The notes: generated by a model from the letters alone, not told the origin. A stretch of DNA of 50,868 nucleotides from Halomonas sp. (GCF_007692655.1 NZ_REBQ01000121.1:1-50868), one strand, 5' to 3'; shown: positions 36,410 through 45,950, counted from the stretch's first letter. A program made the numbers and translations.

Positions 36410-37999
36410 CTAGTGCTCCCGGGTAGGCTGGAAGCGAATGTCCGGCCAGCGCTCTTGGGTCATCTGCAAGTTAACCCTTGTCGGTGCGATATAGGTCAGG
36501 TAGCCGCCACCATCAATGGCCAAATTGGCACTGGCTTTACGCTTAAACTCTTCCAGCTTTTTACTATCTTCACAGTATACCCAGCGCGCTGTTTGTACAT
36601 TGATACCTTCATACAGACAGTCGACCTTGTACTCTTCTTTTAGGCGGTGGGCGACCACATCAAACTGCAGCGTACCCACGGCACCCAGAATCAGGTCGTT
36701 GTTATCCATGGGCATAAAGACCTGGGTAGCCCCTTCTTCAGAAAGCTGCTGCAAGCCCTTTTGTAGCGCCTTCATTTTAAGCGGGTCTTTAAGTCGCACA
36801 CGCTTAAATAATTCTGGGGCAAAATGAGGAATACCGGTAAAGCGCATATCCTCACCCACGGTAAAGGTATCGCCGATCTGAATGGTACCGTGGTTATGCA
36901 AACCGATAATATCGCCAGGCCAGGCTTCTTCCACTTGAGAGCGATCAGAGGCCATAAAGGTCAAGGCATCGGCGATTTTCACGTCCTTACCAATGCGCAC
37001 ATGGCGCATCTTCATATTTTTTTCGTACTTGCCCGAGCAGACCCGCAAAAACGCGATGCGATCACGGTGATTGGGGTCCATATTGGCCTGGATCTTAAAT
37101 ACGAAACCGGTAAAGCGCTCATCATCCGCAGTGACTTCCCGGGTATCCGTTTCATGAGCCTGTGGCGGCGGCGCATACTCCACAAAGCCATCCATCATTT
37201 CGCGCACCCCAAAGTTGCCCATGGCGGTACCGAAATAGACTGGCGAAAGCTCTCCGCGACGATAAGCGTCCAAATCAAACGCATGGGAGGCGCCCCGCAC
37301 AAGCTCTACTTCCATGCGCAACTCTTCGGCCTGATCTTCCCCCAGAACAGCATCGACTTCTGGGCTATGTAAGCCCTCAATGCGTTTGTCATCAGGTATC
37401 CGGCTACCCTGCCCCTGGGTGTAAAGATGCACCACGTCATTATAAAGGTGGTAGACGCCTCTGAAGTGTCGCCCCATGCCAATCGGCCAAGTCATCGGCG
37501 CACACTGGATATTCAGCACCGTTTCAACTTCATCCATGACTTCAATGGGGTCACGAATATCTCGATCCATTTTGTTGATGAACGTGAGAATCGGCGTCGT
37601 ACGTAGACGACACACTTCCATCAGTTTAATGGTACGGTCCTCAACGCCTTTGGCCCCATCGATCACCATCAAAGCAGAGTCAACCGCCGTCAGCGTCCGG
37701 TAGGTATCCTCAGAAAAGTCTTCGTGACCAGGGGTATCCAGCAAGTTGACGATACGCCCGCCGTAGGGGAACTGCATCACCGAGGTAGTGACAGAAATAC
37801 CCCGCTCCTGCTCCATCTTCATCCAATCTGAGGTGGCGTGCCGATCATTTCGCTTACTCTTCACCGAGCCAGCCAGCTGGATCGCGTTACCGAACAGCAA
37901 CATCTTTTCAGTGATCGTGGTTTTACCCGCATCGGGGTGCGAGATAATAGCAAATGTCCTGCGAAGCTCAGCTTCACGGGCTAATTGAGTTTCTTTCAT
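36410..37999 (-). CDS. prfC: peptide chain release factor 3 (RF3)
   Basis: GTPase of 529 residues, the usual RF3 length. P-loop SHPDAGKTT, switch [14 protein letters not shown] and NKMD specificity motif are present, followed by EF-G-like beta-barrel domains. It recycles RF1 and RF2 from the ribosome after termination. It precedes tatD on the same strand by 52 bases. A strong terminator at 38143-38171 shields it from the upstream yjfB-like gene. Confidence 0.97.
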   Translation of the reverse strand: MKETQLAREAELRRTFAIISHPDAGKTTITEKMLLFGNAIQLAGSVKSKRNDRHATSDWMKMEQERGISVTTSVMQFPYGGRIVNLLDTPGHEDFSEDTYRTLTAVDSALMVIDGAKGVEDRTIKLMEVCRLRTTPILTFINKMDRDIRDPIEVMDEVETVLNIQCAPMTWPIGMGRHFRGVYHLYNDVVHLYTQGQGSRIPDDKRIEGLHSPEVDAVLGEDQAEELRMEVELVRGASHAFDLDAYRRGELSPVYFGTAMGNFGVREMMDGFVEYAPPPQAHETDTREVTADDERFTGFVFKIQANMDPNHRDRIAFLRVCSGKYEKNMKMRHVRIGKDVKIADALTFMASDRSQVEEAWPGDIIGLHNHGTIQIGDTFTVGEDMRFTGIPHFAPELFKRVRLKDPLKMKALQKGLQQLSEEGATQVFMPMDNNDLILGAVGTLQFDVVAHRLKEEYKVDCLYEGINVQTARWVYCEDSKKLEEFKRKASANLAIDGGGYLTYIAPTRVNLQMTQERWPDIRFQPTREH

Positions 38000-38142
38000 T
38001 GTGCCTCTTCAAATATAAATACTCAGCGCAGCACTCAATTAACTGACCACCACGGGTTGAGCTATGTCCATTGCGGCAATTGTAACGCTTGGAGCATGCT
38101 TTTGTCGCTGGTGGCTTTAGGTAACCCAACGGGGAAAAAACG

Positions 38143-38171
38143 AAAAAAAACGCTGAACAAGTCAGCGTTTT
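38143..38171 (-). terminator. rho-independent terminator of the yjfB-like gene
   Basis: AAAACGCTGA (38147-38156) and TCAGCGTTTT (38162-38171) form a ten-pair stem with a five-base loop. On the minus strand eight consecutive T follow the GC core. A textbook intrinsic terminator 40 bases past the yjfB-like stop. Confidence 0.92.
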
Positions 38172-38210
38172 ATCGTGTTAAAAAACACAAATTGATACGT
38201 TCAAAGCGTG

Positions 38211-38420
38211 TTAGGCGAATGTATTTACCTGGGTGCCTACATTACCTTCTTTTGCTAGATCAGGCTGTTCACCCGTATCAGCTGAAGCCAATACTTCAGT
38301 GACTTGCTGAGCCTGGGTGTCTAGGGCTTCTTTAAACACCTGCATTTGGGCCTGCTCAGCGGTCTGCGCTTGGTTCATGTACAACGAAGCGCTGACAGAA
38401 CTGCTAATGCCTACATCCAT
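38211..38420 (-). CDS. YjfB-family small putative motility protein
   Basis: 69 residues opening MDVGISSSVSASLYMNQAQT and continuing with a Gln/Ala-rich helix (FKEALDTQAQQVTEVL). This matches the YjfB-like small protein family, sometimes labelled putative motility protein because copies lie near flagellar genes; activity is unknown. The ATG at 38420 has a GGGGTGGA stretch upstream; the longer frame to 38462 looks non-coding. Standing alone with its own terminator, with no flagellar gene in the window, it is likely a single-gene transcription unit. Confidence 0.75.
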   Translation of the reverse strand: MDVGISSSVSASLYMNQAQTAEQAQMQVFKEALDTQAQQVTEVLASADTGEQPDLAKEGNVGTQVNTFA

Positions 38421-38607
38421 ATTTCCACCCCATCGTGTGCAAATGTATTTACAGGCTAGCAAAGCATTAGGTTATTGGCAAAAAATAGTCCCGCTGCTAG
38501 TACTACCCATTACTACTATCGGCTTAGCACGCTCAATCATTAATGAATAGCGCACTATTTTATTCACCGCAGTTAACCCAGAAATAGCTAACCCAGAAAC
38601 AGCTAAC

Positions 38608-39849
38608 TCAAAACCTGTCGGCTCGAAAGGGCGCCATATTAATGGCGGTGGGCTTACCCTCAACCATGTCCGCCAATAGTTGACCGGTGGCCGGGCCCAG
38701 GGTAAAGCCCTGGTGGCCATGCCCAAAAGCAAGCCATAAGCCAGGGTGTCGGGGCGCCGGGCCAATCACCGGCTTCATATCCGGCAGGCAAGGCCGCGCG
38801 CCCTTCCAGGGAGCTCCATCACGCCGCTCTCCCAGTGGAAAAATACTACGAGCGACTTTTTCTGCCGCTGCCAACTGCTTGGCATCGGGCGGAGCATCCA
38901 GGTGGTCCAACTGTGCCCCTGTTGTCAAACGGATGCCCGCATTCATCGGCGCTAGCAGATAACCCACTTCGGCATCCATTACCCAGTAATTGAGCTTACT
39001 CGATGGCTGAGGCGCATAGTGCATATGGTAGCCACGCTTAACAAAGGTGGGAAAGTGATAGCCCAACTCTTTCAACCAGCTACCCGCCCAGGGGCCTAAG
39101 GCGACGACCACTTCGTCTGCTTCCAGAGTTTCTGCTGCAGTGATCACTTGCCAGCGCTCACCCACCTGCTTAACAGATTCGATATCAGCTTGAAGAGTGC
39201 GTCCGCCATCGTTGTTAAACGCTTCGGCATAGGCCGCCACTAATGCGCCAGGATCGGCAACCGTCCATGGATCAAGCCAATGAATAGCGCCAATAATGGT
39301 ATCGCTAAGCTCAGGCTCCTTGGCCGTCAATGCCGCTCTATCCAACTGCTCAAACTCAACCCCATAGAGGCGGCGCGCCTCTTCGGCCTCTTGCAAACGC
39401 GCGGCTAGCTTCCCTGGCGTACGGTAAAGCTCAAGCCACCCTTGGCGACGCACCAGGTGATCTGCCCCGGCGGCCTCAATCATCGGACCGTGGGTTTGTA
39501 GTGAGAGCTGAATCAACGAGGCGTATTCCGGCACAATCTTCTGATAGGCCTTAGGCGCAGAGTTCATCCAATAGCGCAGCAGCGCCGAGGCAGCATTCAC
39601 CATTCCGCCAGGCCGGTAGCGAATATCCACTCTTCGGTTAGGCAACACGCTCAATAGCGTTTTCATATCACGCGGGAAAGGGTAAGGCCTGACAGCCTCA
39701 CGCTGAATGATCCCCGCATTACCAAACGAGGTTTCTCGGCCAGGCTGAAGGCGATCCACCAGCGCCACCTCACGACCACGCTGGCGCAGATGCCAAGCAA
39801 TGCTGACACCGACCATGCCCGCTCCTAAAACCACCGTTTGACGCGCCAT
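38608..39849 (-). CDS. DadA-like FAD-dependent D-amino-acid dehydrogenase
   Basis: 413 residues of the DAO/GlpD flavoprotein fold: FAD loop VVLGAGMVGVSIAWHLRQRG at the N-terminus, ETSFGNAGII next to the flavin, and the C-terminal signature FGHGHQGFTLGPATG. Relatives oxidise D-amino acids (DadA) or D-hydroxyproline to the 2-oxo acid with release of ammonia, passing electrons to the quinone pool. The exact substrate is not determinable here. The ATG at 39849 has GGGAGTG upstream; the frame extends eight residues. No racemase lies next to it. It is divergent from the Amt fusion gene across 312 bases. Confidence 0.85.
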   Translation of the reverse strand: MARQTVVLGAGMVGVSIAWHLRQRGREVALVDRLQPGRETSFGNAGIIQREAVRPYPFPRDMKTLLSVLPNRRVDIRYRPGGMVNAASALLRYWMNSAPKAYQKIVPEYASLIQLSLQTHGPMIEAAGADHLVRRQGWLELYRTPGKLAARLQEAEEARRLYGVEFEQLDRAALTAKEPELSDTIIGAIHWLDPWTVADPGALVAAYAEAFNNDGGRTLQADIESVKQVGERWQVITAAETLEADEVVVALGPWAGSWLKELGYHFPTFVKRGYHMHYAPQPSSKLNYWVMDAEVGYLLAPMNAGIRLTTGAQLDHLDAPPDAKQLAAAEKVARSIFPLGERRDGAPWKGARPCLPDMKPVIGPAPRHPGLWLAFGHGHQGFTLGPATGQLLADMVEGKPTAINMAPFRADRF

Positions 39850-40161
39850 TATGATGCACTCCCGTTTACCCATTCAGAACCACAAGTGATGCCCAATATC
39901 TAATTGAAAAATATCACCAAATTAACCGCATTCATATAGTAGAAAACGCTATTTTAGTTTACTAAATCAGCAATAAGTGCTGCCAAAATCGTTAAAAAGG
40001 ATGACAACACTATTAGCGGCATAACAATTGCTTGGTTTCTATTAAGAAAGCTTTACTGATTGCGGTTAGCGCTTAGCTAACGGTCACTCCTTCCCAGCGC
40101 CACGCCTTCTTGAGCACCAAAAAGAAGCGCGCCCGCACCAAAAAATGCTAAGGAAGTCGCT
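39850..40161. other. 312-base AT-rich divergent intergenic region
   Basis: Separates the DadA-like gene from the Amt-GGDEF-EAL gene and must hold both promoters. It is visibly more AT-rich than its neighbours. GTTAGC at 40065-40070 and GCTAAC at 40076-40081 form a six-base inverted repeat that could bind a regulator. I looked for a sigma-54 GG-N10-GC site, which would suit an ammonium-linked gene, and found none. The Amt fusion gene has AAGGAAG just before its ATG. No small gene is supported. Confidence 0.4.
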
Positions 40162-43100
40162 ATGCCCGACACGCTGCACTTGGATAGCTCGCTGCTGGAC
40201 ACCCTCTGGGTACTCTGGGCGTCGGCCCTAGTATTTTTAATGCAAGCTGGCTTTCTCTGCCTAGAAGCAGGCACTACGCGAACCAAAAACGCAATCAACG
40301 TCGCTATGAAAAACGTAGCGGACTTTGCCATTGCCGTCAGTGTTTTTTGGTTAGTAGGGTTTGCCATCATGTTTGGGGATTCTCACTTCGGCTTAATAGG
40401 TACGACACTATTTGGCTGGCAGTTAGAGCCGGCAAGCAGCTGGGTCATTACCGTTTTTATCTTTCAAGCAATGTTCTGCGCCACCGCCGCAACCATTGTG
40501 TCGGGCGCTGTCGCAGAACGTATGCCCTTCATCGCCTATATATGGACGGCCTTCTGGATCGCTCTACTGATCTACCCTGTATTTGGCCACTGGGCATGGG
40601 GCGGGCTTTTGGGAGGCGCAGAGGGATGGCTCAGCACGCTGGGGTTTGTCGATTTTGCTGGCGCCACGGTCGTACATAGCATGGGGGGCTGGGTAGCGCT
40701 CGCCGCCGTACTCTGCATTGGCCCCCGTCGCGGACGCTTCACTCACGGCAAACCTCACACCGCCTTTACCTCGGGTAATCTGCCGCTCGCCATGCTAGGC
40801 GCTCTGTTTATGATTTTAGGCTGGTTTGGCTTTAATGGTGGCAGCACATTAGCCGTTACCACTCAAATACCAGGCATATTAGCTAACACTATTTTAGGTG
40901 CTGTGGGCGGCATTCTGTCCGGCATGCTGATGGGACTCCGGACACGTCGCCATGCCGATGTCATGTATGCGATTAATGGCGCCATCGCTGGTCTGGTGGC
41001 AGTGACCGCTGGTGCCCACGTCATTTCCTTGCCAGCGGCCTTTGCATTAGGTGCGGTTAGTGGCGTGCTGATGGTGCTCACTAGCGAGTGGTTGCTGAGC
41101 AAACATATTGATGACGCGGTAAGCGCTATCCCCTCCCATCTAGTCGCGGGTATATGGGGGACGCTCGCGCTCCCTCTGGTTGCTGACTTAACGCTATTGG
41201 ATAACGGGCTCTCCCGCCCCGCTCAATTTGCGGCTCAACTTCTTGGCGTTGTGGTTTGCGGCGCCTGGAGCTTCGGCACGGCATGGCTACTATTCCGAAC
41301 CACCCAGCGTTTCCTGCCTCTGCGTGTTTCGCCTGAGGCGGAGAAACTGGGCCTAAACCTTGCGGAACACGGCGCAAAAAATGAGCTTAATCAACTGCTC
41401 GAGCACATGCGCCAGCATGAGGAACAAGGCGATATGCGCCAGCGAATTGAGGCCGATCCGTTTACTGAAGTCGGGGAGATAGCGGCCAGTTATAATCGGG
41501 TGACCGCCGCTCTGGAGCGCGCTGTTGGCCATACCCGGGTGATGCTGCGTAATTTGCGCGATGGCGTGATCACTTGGCAGGCAGACGGGACACTGACCAG
41601 TATGAATCCTGGTGCTGAGCAGCTCTTTGAGGTGGAAGCCTCACACCTTATTGGCCAGCCCGTGTCGCAGCTACTGTCGGGAAGCCCGCTTACGCCAGGA
41701 GCACGCCATGAAATAAAACGGCGCACTGCGGATAAGCGCATGCGTTATTTAGAAATTCAGGTTAGCGAGGGTGCTAGCGGCTCAGACTCAGAGTGCTCAG
41801 GCATGGTGCGGGACATTACTGAGCGCAAACAGCTCCAAGAGCAGTTAAACCGTGAACGAGATCTTGCTCGCACTACGCTGGCCTCGATAGGCGATGGCGT
41901 GATTACCTGCGATGCCAGCGGCAAAGTCACTTTTATCAATGCAGAAGCCAAGCGGCTGACGGGATGGACACACAAAGAGGCCATGGATAAGCCCATTCAC
42001 GTGGTGTATCAGTTAATTGATGAAGTCAGCGCTGAGCCGCTCAACAACCCTGCTCGCCAAGTGTTAACTCAACTTTCGCCTGTACACTCCACTGAGCACT
42101 GCCTGCTCCTTCAGCGTGATGGTACGCAGACCCCCATTCAGCATAGCGCTTCACCAATACGCTCTCGCAGTGGCATTACCTTAGGTGCAGTGGTGGTCTT
42201 TCAAGATGTTAGCTTCACTCGCCACCTTGCTGAACAACTGAGCTACCAGGTCAGCCACGATAACTTGACTGACCTGCTCAACCGACGGGCCTTTGAGCTA
42301 TCACTCACTCACTTACTCAATAGCGATAACGGTCAGCACGTGCTGTGCTACCTGGACCTCGATCAGTTCAAAATCGTCAATGACACCTGTGGCCACCTGG
42401 CCGGAGACGAACTACTGCGCCAAGTGGCACTAAAACTGAAAGCCCACGTGCGAAGCAGCGACACCGCCGCACGCCTAGGCGGCGACGAGTTTGCCATACT
42501 CCTACCTGACTGCGGAATGGAGCGGGCGCTAGCCATAGCGGAAGCACTGCGTAGCGATATCGAAAATTATCGCTTTGCCTGGCAGGGGCATACGTTTGGT
42601 ATTGGAGTGAGCATCGGCTTGGTTGAACTTAGCCCGGAACAACCGATGCAGCTAACTCAAGCGCTGCATGCCTCGGATGCGGCTTGTTATGCTGCCAAAG
42701 AAGCAGGCCGTAATCGTATTCACTGCTATCAGCCTGATGATCACTCGCTAATGGAAAAGCACGGAGAGTTACAGTGGGTTCAGCGCTTACAAAACGGGCT
42801 GGACAACGACGCTTTCCGCCTTTACGCCCAGCCGATTAATGCAGTGCGCGCCACCGGGCCCGGCTATCGTGAAATACTATTGCGCCTTGAAGAGCATGGC
42901 ACGCTCATTACGCCAGGAAGCTTTTTACCCGCCGCCGAGCGGTACCATTTTATGGTCCGCATTGATCGCTGGGTCATTCGCAATACGCTAGCGTGGCTTG
43001 GCGACCAACACCGTCACTCAGTATCGCTTTCACATAGTTTGTGGGGCATAAATCTATCGGGGGCCTCACTATCCGATCCCGATTTTTGCCAGGATCTGAT

Positions 43101-43542
43101 TAGCCAAGTCTCCACCGCCGACCTCCCCCACGGGACGCTCTGTTTTGAAATTACTGAAAGTGCTGCCATTGCACAGCTATCAAGAGTCAGAGAGTTAATG
43201 GTCACTCTGAAAGAGTACGGCTGCCGTTTTGCATTAGACGACTTTGGTACCGGCCTATCCTCGTTTAGCTATCTAAAAGAGCTACCCGTGGACTTCCTTA
43301 AAATTGACGGTAGCTTTATCCGCAATGTGCATCAGGACCCGATTGATCGCGCAATGGTCGAAGCCATTCATGCGGTTGGCAAGGCACTGAACATCGAAAC
43401 AATTGCCGAGTTTGTGGAAACTCAGGCAACACTGGATGCCTTACATCAGATTGGCATTGATTACGCGCAGGGGTATTTACTGGGTATACCTGAACCACTT
43501 ACGCACATGGCAGGCAGCCGCATTAAAGTAATGCCGCGCTAA
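40162..43542 (+). CDS. ammonium-transporter-domain sensor with PAS-PAS-GGDEF-EAL output
   Basis: A 1126-residue membrane protein. Residues 1-385 form a complete Amt/Rh channel of about 11 helices. The pore residues match AmtB: Phe105, Asp164 and His172 in DFAGATVVH, Phe224 in WFGFN, Ser228, and His326 of the twin-His pair. A linker (about 395-455) leads to PAS domains at about 457-560 and 568-690. The GGDEF domain (about 695-855) has intact GGDEF at 773-777 and an inhibitory I-site RSSD at 764-767. The EAL domain (about 870-1120) keeps Glu904 (EIL), Asn964, Glu996, Asp1026-Asp1027, Lys1047 and Glu1083. Both cyclic-di-GMP synthase and phosphodiesterase therefore look active. It probably senses ammonium and adjusts cyclic-di-GMP; transport activity is not excluded. 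AAGGAAG precedes the ATG. Confidence 0.93.
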   Translation: MPDTLHLDSSLLDTLWVLWASALVFLMQAGFLCLEAGTTRTKNAINVAMKNVADFAIAVSVFWLVGFAIMFGDSHFGLIGTTLFGWQLEPASSWVITVFIFQAMFCATAATIVSGAVAERMPFIAYIWTAFWIALLIYPVFGHWAWGGLLGGAEGWLSTLGFVDFAGATVVHSMGGWVALAAVLCIGPRRGRFTHGKPHTAFTSGNLPLAMLGALFMILGWFGFNGGSTLAVTTQIPGILANTILGAVGGILSGMLMGLRTRRHADVMYAINGAIAGLVAVTAGAHVISLPAAFALGAVSGVLMVLTSEWLLSKHIDDAVSAIPSHLVAGIWGTLALPLVADLTLLDNGLSRPAQFAAQLLGVVVCGAWSFGTAWLLFRTTQRFLPLRVSPEAEKLGLNLAEHGAKNELNQLLEHMRQHEEQGDMRQRIEADPFTEVGEIAASYNRVTAALERAVGHTRVMLRNLRDGVITWQADGTLTSMNPGAEQLFEVEASHLIGQPVSQLLSGSPLTPGARHEIKRRTADKRMRYLEIQVSEGASGSDSECSGMVRDITERKQLQEQLNRERDLARTTLASIGDGVITCDASGKVTFINAEAKRLTGWTHKEAMDKPIHVVYQLIDEVSAEPLNNPARQVLTQLSPVHSTEHCLLLQRDGTQTPIQHSASPIRSRSGITLGAVVVFQDVSFTRHLAEQLSYQVSHDNLTDLLNRRAFELSLTHLLNSDNGQHVLCYLDLDQFKIVNDTCGHLAGDELLRQVALKLKAHVRSSDTAARLGGDEFAILLPDCGMERALAIAEALRSDIENYRFAWQGHTFGIGVSIGLVELSPEQPMQLTQALHASDAACYAAKEAGRNRIHCYQPDDHSLMEKHGELQWVQRLQNGLDNDAFRLYAQPINAVRATGPGYREILLRLEEHGTLITPGSFLPAAERYHFMVRIDRWVIRNTLAWLGDQHRHSVSLSHSLWGINLSGASLSDPDFCQDLISQVSTADLPHGTLCFEITESAAIAQLSRVRELMVTLKEYGCRFALDDFGTGLSSFSYLKELPVDFLKIDGSFIRNVHQDPIDRAMVEAIHAVGKALNIETIAEFVETQATLDALHQIGIDYAQGYLLGIPEPLTHMAGSRIKVMPR

Positions 43543-43682
43543 AAACCAAAAAATCCCTATGAAGGGCACTGAAATCAAAACAGGAATTAAAAAAATAAAG
43601 GTTCAACAGACAGGGCTTAAATAGATAGGGCTTAAACAAATAGAAGGGAAAGCGTAAGCAGAATGGATTGACGCTGGGGTAA

Positions 43683-43758
43683 TGGGGTGGATGATGGGAC
43701 TTGAACCCACGACCACCGGAGTCACAATCCGGGGCTCTACCCCTGAGCTACACCCACC
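43683..43758 (-). tRNA. tRNA-His (GTG)
   Basis: A 76-base cloverleaf on the minus strand with encoded CCA (43683-43685). Anticodon GTG sits in loop GGATTGTGACTCC. The 5' end begins GGTGGG, carrying the extra G characteristic of tRNA-His. Last of three tRNAs transcribed in the order Pro, Arg, His. Confidence 0.95.
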
Positions 43759-43834
43759 AAAGACAAATTTACGCAGAAACGATTAGTACGGGCTTTATGA
43801 TATGATTCTTACAGGTTGTTACCACTGAATTAAG

Positions 43835-43911
43835 TGGCACGCCCAGCAGGAATCGAACCCGCAACCTACGGCTTAGAAGGCCGTTGCTCTATCCGGTTGA
43901 GCTATGGGCGC
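43835..43911 (-). tRNA. tRNA-Arg (TCT)
   Basis: A 77-base cloverleaf on the minus strand with encoded CCA (43835-43837). The anticodon loop reads CTTCTAA, giving anticodon TCT. T-arm GGTTCGATTCC and D-arm AGCTCAACCGGATAGAGC are canonical. Middle gene of the Pro-Arg-His cluster. Confidence 0.95.
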
Positions 43912-43996
43912 ACAAAAAGCATTCAGAAATAACGAATACTGATGAGCACTAGACCACAACCATGGAAAAGCAAACTACTACCTTTCGCGTTAAGTG

Positions 43997-44073
43997 TGGT
44001 CGGGATGGAGGGATTCGAACCCCCGACATCCTGCTCCCAAAGCAGGCGCGCTACCAGACTGCGCTACATCCCG
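43997..44073 (-). tRNA. tRNA-Pro (TGG)
   Basis: A 77-base cloverleaf on the minus strand with encoded CCA (43997-43999). The anticodon loop reads TTTGGGA, giving anticodon TGG. The 5' end starts CGGGATG. First gene after the promoter at 44122-44149. An open frame across it on the plus strand is spurious. Confidence 0.95.
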
Positions 44074-44121
44074 ATTTCATCACCCTAGACGCTACCGCAT
44101 GGCCCGTCTCAAGCGAGGCAT

Positions 44122-44149
44122 ATATTACTATTTTTAATTTTAAAGTCAA
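44122..44149 (-). promoter_or_regulatory. sigma-70 promoter of the tRNA Pro-Arg-His cluster
   Basis: On the minus strand TTGACT (44149-44144) is followed after 16 bases by TAATAT (44127-44122). The spacer is AT-rich and a GC-rich stretch (GCCTCGC) follows the -10, the discriminator type of stringently controlled stable-RNA promoters. The first tRNA begins about 49 bases downstream. Confidence 0.7.
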
Positions 44150-44281
44150 CCATTAAAGTGAATGTTAGTTTATGAGCTTTGCCTGGGTGCCCTGGCATGC
44201 GAAAATCGCTGCCTTTAAAAGCACAGTCACGTAAGCGCTTTTCTATCTGTCTTTTTCAACGCTCCATAGGGATTTCAACAC

Positions 44282-45142
44282 ATGACCGCCCAACTAATCG
44301 ATGGCAAAGCCATCGCTGCTACTGTCCGCCACCAGGTTGCTGAGAAAGTCGCCGCACGCCGAGAAGCCGGCGCACGTGCACCCGGGCTAGCCGTGGTTGT
44401 GGTTGGGGACGATCCCGCCTCTCAAGTGTATGTTAGTAATAAGCACCGTGCCTGCGAGCAGGCTGGCATCATCTCTTTTCAACACGCCTTGCCAACCCAT
44501 ACCTCACAGCACGAGCTTGAAGCACTGGTCGACCAGCTTAACAATGATCCCACGGTTGACGGCATATTAGTGCAACTGCCACTGCCCAAACACATGGATG
44601 CGGAACCTATTTTAGAGCGTATTCGTCCCGATAAAGATGTTGATGGCTTCCACCCCTACAATCTTGGCCGCCTCGCGCAGCGTATGCCCGCCCTACGCCC
44701 GTGCACGCCAAAAGGCATCATGACCCTACTGGCTCAATGCGATATCCCGCTGCGCGGCCTGGATGCCACCGTCGTGGGCGCATCAAACATCGTTGGCAGA
44801 CCCATGGCCTTGGAGCTAATGCTCGCGGGTTGCACGACAACCGTTTGCCACCGCTTTACCCAAAACCTTAAAGAGCATGTTGGCCGCGCCGATATAGTGG
44901 TTGTGGCAGTTGGCAAACCTGGCATCGTGAAAGGCGAATGGATCAAACCTGGCGCCGTGGTTATTGATGTAGGCATCAATCGCCAGGAAGATGGCTCGTT
45001 AACGGGTGATCTGGATTTTGCCGCCGCGGCTGAACGCGCCAGCTTTATTACTCCAGTCCCTGGCGGCGTTGGCCCCATGACCGTTGCGACGCTGCTTGAA
45101 AACACTTTGGAAGCCGCCGAACAGCACGACCTACAGCCGTGA
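44282..45142 (+). CDS. folD: FolD, methylenetetrahydrofolate dehydrogenase/cyclohydrolase
   Basis: 286-residue bifunctional enzyme interconverting methylene-, methenyl- and formyl-tetrahydrofolate with NADP. Family motifs: [14 protein letters not shown] with the catalytic Lys, [19 protein letters not shown], the Rossmann segment [16 protein letters not shown], and C-terminal [13 protein letters not shown]. It lies divergent from the tRNA cluster, an association also known in Pseudomonas, and is followed by mtnN after 74 bases. Confidence 0.97.
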   Translation: MTAQLIDGKAIAATVRHQVAEKVAARREAGARAPGLAVVVVGDDPASQVYVSNKHRACEQAGIISFQHALPTHTSQHELEALVDQLNNDPTVDGILVQLPLPKHMDAEPILERIRPDKDVDGFHPYNLGRLAQRMPALRPCTPKGIMTLLAQCDIPLRGLDATVVGASNIVGRPMALELMLAGCTTTVCHRFTQNLKEHVGRADIVVVAVGKPGIVKGEWIKPGAVVIDVGINRQEDGSLTGDLDFAAAAERASFITPVPGGVGPMTVATLLENTLEAAEQHDLQP

Positions 45143-45216
45143 ACTACCGCACTGATGACCTACCCCAGCAGCTTGATTTACGTAGTATTTCATCACTTAT
45201 CTAGGAGCATGACGCA

Positions 45217-45924
45217 GTGAAGCGTATTGGTATTATTGGCGCGATGGCGCAAGAAGTGAGCACCTTGGTGGGCCAATTAGAAGATGCCCAACGCTACGAA
45301 CATGCTGGCTTTGTTTTCCACACGGGAACTCGCTACGGCCTTGAGGTCATCGTATTGCAATCGGGAATAGGCAAGGTCAATGCCGCCGTGGGCACCGCGA
45401 TACTACTTGAGCGTCACCAACCCGACGCTATTATTAACACCGGTTCGGCAGGCGGATTCGCTGCCGATTTACGTATTGGCGATGTCATCATTTCTGATGA
45501 GGTGCGCCATCACGACGTTGATGCCGTGGTATTTGGCTATGAAATTGGTCAGGTGCCCGGCATGCCTGCGGCCTATGAAGCCGATCCGCAGCTACGCGAA
45601 ATTGCCCGCAATGCTATCGCCTCCGTTGGCGAAGTTCAGGTACGCGAAGGCTTGATCGCAACAGGCGATGCCTTTATGTCTGACCCCGCCAAAGTGGCGG
45701 CAACCCGCGCCCAATTCCCCAGCATGCTGGCAGTAGAAATGGAAGCGGCAGCCATCGCCCAAACCTGTCACCTATACCGCTGCCCGTTCGTGGTGATTCG
45801 CGCCCTTTCAGATATTCCTGGCAGCGGTGACAACCACCTGTCCTTTGATCAATTTTTGGAAGTCGCTGCCGATCACTCCTCGCGGATGGTCGACCAAATG
45901 CTTAAGCAGCTCGCTGTTAACTAA
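45217..45924 (+). CDS. mtnN: MtnN, 5'-methylthioadenosine/S-adenosylhomocysteine nucleosidase
   Basis: 235 residues of the nucleoside phosphorylase fold: IGIIGAMAQEVSTL with catalytic Glu near residue 12, NTGSAGG, MEAAAIAQTC (substrate-binding Met-Glu), and SDIPG with the catalytic Asp. It cleaves MTA and SAH to free adenine, feeding methionine salvage and the activated methyl cycle. The start is a GTG at 45217, with TAGGAG nine bases upstream. Same strand as folD. Confidence 0.96.
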   Translation: MKRIGIIGAMAQEVSTLVGQLEDAQRYEHAGFVFHTGTRYGLEVIVLQSGIGKVNAAVGTAILLERHQPDAIINTGSAGGFAADLRIGDVIISDEVRHHDVDAVVFGYEIGQVPGMPAAYEADPQLREIARNAIASVGEVQVREGLIATGDAFMSDPAKVAATRAQFPSMLAVEMEAAAIAQTCHLYRCPFVVIRALSDIPGSGDNHLSFDQFLEVAADHSSRMVDQMLKQLAVN

Positions 45925-45950
45925 GGTGATGAACGCTTAGCCGCGTAATG

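Noticed and set aside
36824..37372. 182-codon plus-strand frame opposite prfC
   Set aside because: It lies wholly inside a highly conserved gene on the other strand and shows no protein-like signature.
39850..40161. Sigma-54 promoter for the Amt fusion gene
   Set aside because: Expected for nitrogen-controlled amt genes, but no GG-N10-GC element with TGGCAC and TTGC flanks is present.
43543..43682. Short direct repeat AGGGCTTAAA near 43614 and 43629 as an attachment site
   Set aside because: The two copies are only about 15 bases apart, with no integrase and no match to the tRNA 3' end.
43962..44156. 64-codon plus-strand frame
   Set aside because: It runs across the tRNA-Pro gene and is explained by that RNA.
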